This document shows, piece by piece, positions 60,952-64,000 of a stretch of 64,000 nt of DNA; position 1 is the first letter of the stretch; each line of letters opens with the position of its first letter. Location: positions 2,170,001 to 2,234,000 of the forward strand of contig NZ_CP007213.1 of assembly GCF_001411805.1 (NCBI RefSeq), given 5' to 3'. Made by a program: the position numbers and the translations under genes. The notes beneath the pieces were generated by a model. That model saw only the letters and a list, made by a program, of their open reading frames with translations, made no database searches and was not told the DNA's origin. The stretch comes from Burkholderia plantarii. GTDB lineage: Bacteria > Pseudomonadota > Gammaproteobacteria > Burkholderiales > Burkholderiaceae.

Positions 60952-63900
60952 TCAAAGCGAATCCATAAAGAGATCGAGGTCGCGCAGCGTGTCGTCGCCG
61001 GGTTGCGCGGCACGCACGCGTTCGATGGCCTCGGCTTGCGCGGCCAGCGTGCGCGCGTCGAACGACGTGGCGAGCGGCAGGCTCGCGTTCAGGTCCAGGC
61101 CGATCCGCGCGTTCAGGCGCACGACGAGCAGCGAATGGCCGCCGAGATCAAAGAAGCTGTCGTGGCGGCCGATGTGCGTCGTGCCGAGCAGTTCGGCCCA
61201 GATCGCGGCCAGGTCGGTTTCGATGCCGGCGTGCGGGGGTTCGTGGTTCGCGCCGTCGTCGTTTGCTGCTTCCGGTGCCGGCAGCGCGCGCCGGTCCACC
61301 TTGCCGTTCGGACTCAGCGGCAGCGCGTCGAGCACCACGACGCGCCACGGCACCATGTAGTCGGGCAGGCGTGCGGACAGCGCGGTGCGAAGCGCTGCCG
61401 GGTCGAGTGCTTCGGATGCCTCGCTCGTTACGTAAGCGATCAACCTTCCGTCGAGTGCCACCACCACCGCCTCGCGTACCGAGGGCAGCGCCGTCAGCGC
61501 CGACTCGATCTCGCCCAGTTCGATCCGCAGTCCGCGAATCTTCACCTGATGATCGACGCGGCCCAGATAGTCGAGCGCGCCATCCGTGCGCCAGCGCGCG
61601 AGGTCGCCCGTGCGGTACAGCCGCGCGCCGGGCACGGTCGCGAACGGGTCCGGCACGAAGCGCTCGGCCGTCAGGTCCGGGCGCCCCAGATAACCACGCG
61701 CGAGGCCCGCGCCGCCGAGGTACAACTCGCCCGGCACGCCCGGCGGCACCGGGTTCAACCGTGCATCGAGCACCCAGGTCTGCGTGGCCGCGATCGGCCG
61801 GCCGATCGGCACCGCGCGGCCCGCTTCATCGATGCAGGTCCATGCGGTCACGTCGATCGCGGCTTCGGTCGGGCCGTAGAGATTGAACAACCCCACGCCC
61901 GGCAGCACGTTCGCCACGCGTTCGCGCAGGTCGGCCGGCAGCGCCTCGCCGCTGCACACGATCCGCTTCAGCGTCGTACCACATGAGGTCGCTTCCGCCT
62001 CGCTCGCCACGAACGCCTGCAACATCGACGGCACGAAATGGAGCGTCGTCACGCGATGCGCCACGATCGTCTTCGCCAGTTCCGCCGGATCGCGATGCGC
62101 GCCCGGCGCCGCGATTGCCAGCCGCGCACCCACCATCAGCGGCCAGAAGAATTCCCAGACCGATACGTCGAAGCTGAACGGCGTCTTTTGCAGCACCGTC
62201 TCGCCGCGCCGCAGCCCGTATTCGCGCTGCATCCAGACGAGGCGGTTCGACAGGCTGTCGTGGCGGTTGCCGACGCCCTTCGGACGCCCGGTCGAGCCCG
62301 AGGTGAAGATCACGTAGGCGAGATTCGCGCCGTCGAGCTTCACGTCCGGATTGTTGGCCGGAAGCGATGACGCGTCCGACAGGTCGAGCGTGTCGAGATC
62401 GACGCGCTCGACGCCGTCTCGGGACGGCAGGTCGATATCGCGCTGCGCGAGCAGCAGGCCGATGCCGCTGTCATCGATCATCGCCGCGATCCGGTCGGCC
62501 GGATAGGACGGATCCAGCGGCACGTAGGCCGCGCCCGCCTTCATGATCGCGTAGAGCGCGATCACGAGTTCGATCGAACGCTCGGCCGAAATGCCGACGC
62601 GCGACTCCACCCCGACGCCCCGCACGCGCAGCCAATGCGCGAGGCGATTCGCGCGCGCGTTCAGTTCGGCATAGGTCAACGTCGTATCGCCGAATACAAG
62701 CGCTTCATCGTCGGGATACGCCGCCGCATGACGCTCGAACGCATGGAACACCGGTTCGATTTCGTCATAGACGGTATCGTTGCGGCTCCACGCGTCGAGC
62801 ATCGCGCGCTCGGCGTCATCGGTCAGCGCGATATCGGCGATACGCACGTCCGGATCGCCCTGCGCGATCGCGGCAACGCAGCGCTGGTAATGCGCGGCCA
62901 GACGCGCGATCGTCGCCTCGGCGAACAGTTCACGTGCATAGCTGAATTCGAGCGTCAGCGTGCCGTCCGCATCCTCGTGCGTGTTGAGCATCAGCTCGAA
63001 CTGCGCCATCGTGGTCGGCAGGCGATGCGGCTCGATCGTCAGGCCCGGCAGGCCGTCCAGCACGCGCCAGTCGCGCCGCTGATGGTTGAACATCACCTGG
63101 AACAGCGGGCTGTGGCTGAGGCTGCGCTCGGGGCGCAGCGCCTCGACCAGCACGTCGAACGGCAGATCCTGATGCGCCTGCGCACCAACCGTCCCCAAAC
63201 GCAGCCGTTCTAGCAACGTGTCCAGCGTGTCGTCGCCGTCGAAGCTCGCGCGCATCACCTGCGTGTTGACGAAGAAGCCGATCAGCCGCTCGGTCTCGAC
63301 GCGATGGCGGTTCGCCACCGGCACGCCGACGCGGATGTCGTCCTGCCCCGTGTAGCGATGCAGCAGCGCCTGGAACGCCGCGAGCAGCACCATGAACGGC
63401 GTGGCCGAGCGACGCTGCGCGCAGGCCTTCACCGCCTGCGCCAACGAGGCCGGCAAGACCAGCAGATAACGCCCCGCCGCGTATTCGCCGTGGGCGTTGC
63501 GCGTGCCGTCCATCGGCAGCGACAGCACCGGATGCGAATCGCCGAGCGTCGTCTTCCAGTAGGCGAGCTGGCGCTCGCGTTCGCCGGCGTCGAGCCAGTC
63601 GCGCTGCCACGCCGCGTAATCGGCATACTGGATCGGCAGGTCCGCCAGCGGCGTCGCTTCGCCGAGCACGCGCGCACGATAAAACGCGACCAGTTCCTCC
63701 AGCAGCACCTGCACCGACCAGCCGTCCGAGACGATGTGGTGCATCGAGACGGCCAGCAACCGGCGGCCGGCACCCTTCGCCGCTTCGCGATACAGCCCCG
63801 CGCGCAACAGTGGCCCGGCGCCGAGGTCGAACGGCTCGTCGGCCAGCGCGCGCGCCGCCGCTTCGAGGCCACCGCTCGCCACCGTCTCGTCGCGCCAGTC

Positions 63901-64000
63901 GATCGACACCTGCTCGTCGAGCCAGGCATCGACCTCGCCGGACGCGTTCGCCACGAAGCGCGTGCGCAATACGTCGTGCCGCGCGACGATCGTCGCGAAC
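60952..64000 (-). CDS. Nonribosomal peptide synthetase, (C)-A-T module, 5' end outside window
   Basis: This is the 3' end of a second synthetase gene; its start lies beyond base 64000 and the frame is open to the window edge. It has a condensation domain (HHIVSDGWS near 63730), an adenylation domain (FTSGSTGRPKG near 62300) with the same serine-type code DVWHVSLIDK, and a carrier domain (FFDLGGHSLLVVRLN near 61150). A short helical tail (LRDLDLFMDSL) follows that may dock on the next synthetase. It ends 8 nt before the start of the downstream NRPS, so the two act in series, placing a Ser before D-Ser. Most of the C-A part is a copy of the next module. Confidence 0.92.
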   Translation of the reverse strand, partial: FATIVARHDVLRTRFVANASGEVDAWLDEQVSIDWRDETVASGGLEAAARALADEPFDLGAGPLLRAGLYREAAKGAGRRLLAVSMHHIVSDGWSVQVLLEELVAFYRARVLGEATPLADLPIQYADYAAWQRDWLDAGERERQLAYWKTTLGDSHPVLSLPMDGTRNAHGEYAAGRYLLVLPASLAQAVKACAQRRSATPFMVLLAAFQALLHRYTGQDDIRVGVPVANRHRVETERLIGFFVNTQVMRASFDGDDTLDTLLERLRLGTVGAQAHQDLPFDVLVEALRPERSLSHSPLFQVMFNHQRRDWRVLDGLPGLTIEPHRLPTTMAQFELMLNTHEDADGTLTLEFSYARELFAEATIARLAAHYQRCVAAIAQGDPDVRIADIALTDDAERAMLDAWSRNDTVYDEIEPVFHAFERHAAAYPDDEALVFGDTTLTYAELNARANRLAHWLRVRGVGVESRVGISAERSIELVIALYAIMKAGAAYVPLDPSYPADRIAAMIDDSGIGLLLAQRDIDLPSRDGVERVDLDTLDLSDASSLPANNPDVKLDGANLAYVIFTSGSTGRPKGVGNRHDSLSNRLVWMQREYGLRRGETVLQKTPFSFDVSVWEFFWPLMVGARLAIAAPGAHRDPAELAKTIVAHRVTTLHFVPSMLQAFVASEAEATSCGTTLKRIVCSGEALPADLRERVANVLPGVGLFNLYGPTEAAIDVTAWTCIDEAGRAVPIGRPIAATQTWVLDARLNPVPPGVPGELYLGGAGLARGYLGRPDLTAERFVPDPFATVPGARLYRTGDLARWRTDGALDYLGRVDHQVKIRGLRIELGEIESALTALPSVREAVVVALDGRLIAYVTSEASEALDPAALRTALSARLPDYMVPWRVVVLDALPLSPNGKVDRRALPAPEAANDDGANHEPPHAGIETDLAAIWAELLGTTHIGRHDSFFDLGGHSLLVVRLNARIGLDLNASLPLATSFDARTLAAQAEAIERVRAAQPGDDTLRDLDLFMDSL
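61444..63810. repeat. Long direct repeat, copy 2 (NRPS module)
   Basis: This is the partner of 58112-60478. The two copies lie in the same frame of two adjacent synthetase genes. Absence of even silent changes over about 2.37 kb implies very recent duplication or gene conversion, or an assembly artefact. Confidence 0.85.

Noticed and set aside
60944..60955. TTG at 60955 as NRPS start
   Set aside because: ATG 60943, 12 bases downstream in frame, gives the normal N-terminus; TTG starts are rare and no ribosome site favours it.

Overview
The window is very GC-rich, densely coded DNA typical of Burkholderia sensu stricto (gladioli/glumae or pseudomallei-thailandensis type, probably a second-chromosome-like region). 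The assignment rests on the porin type, the nitrate reductase fused to a CysJ-like flavoprotein, the strong GC3 codon bias and the gene families present. No rRNA, tRNA, CRISPR array, transposase or integrase was found.

Layout. (1) 0-5 kb: the 3' part of an outer-membrane porin, then a complete ribose-type sugar ABC importer on the minus strand (ATPase, permease, binding protein). (2) 5.4-15.4 kb: a sulfur-scavenging block. It holds an aliphatic-sulfonate ABC importer with two permeases, two TauD-type dioxygenases, an SsuD/SfnG-like flavin monooxygenase, and on the opposite strand an SfnB-like acyl-CoA-dehydrogenase-family enzyme with an NtaA-like monooxygenase. (3) 15.5-20.3 kb: a YhaO/YhaN-like (SbcD/SbcC-like) nuclease/ATPase pair. 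(4) 20.5-27.1 kb: an iron-linked block with a PvdQ-like Ntn-hydrolase acylase carrying a 9-bp tandem-repeat linker, a Fur-family regulator, a nitroreductase and a PvdE/SyrD-type peptide exporter, with two Fur-box-like sites. (5) 27.1-31.3 kb: a gene-poor stretch with a small basic protein preceded by two LexA-type boxes, and two membrane proteins, one of them DUF4239-like. (6) 31.3-35.2 kb: a double-LuxR-HTH regulator translationally coupled to a polyhydroxyalkanoate depolymerase, a possible phasin, and an acetyl-CoA hydrolase/succinate CoA-transferase. (7) 35.6-47.6 kb: nitrate assimilation, narK-nirB-nirD-nasA(fused) on minus, with cobA-nasT-nasS divergent on plus. The narK leader shows a sigma-54 promoter, an ANTAR-type hairpin and an intrinsic terminator. 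(8) 47.6-52.8 kb: LysR regulator, LctP-family permease, CaiB-type CoA-transferase and CitE-type lyase, which looks like a hydroxy-acid catabolic operon. (9) 52.9-64 kb: two NRPS genes on minus, (C)-A-T then C-A-T-E-C-A-T, reading as Ser, then D-Ser, then a basic residue (Lys-like). The two Ser modules share a 2.37-kb stretch that appears identical.

The best candidates for something new are the two-LexA-box small gene, the identical NRPS modules, the iron-linked PvdQ/PvdE-like block, the narK leader RNA and the double-HTH regulator of polyhydroxyalkanoate use. All functions are assigned by reading motifs by eye; no database search was run.
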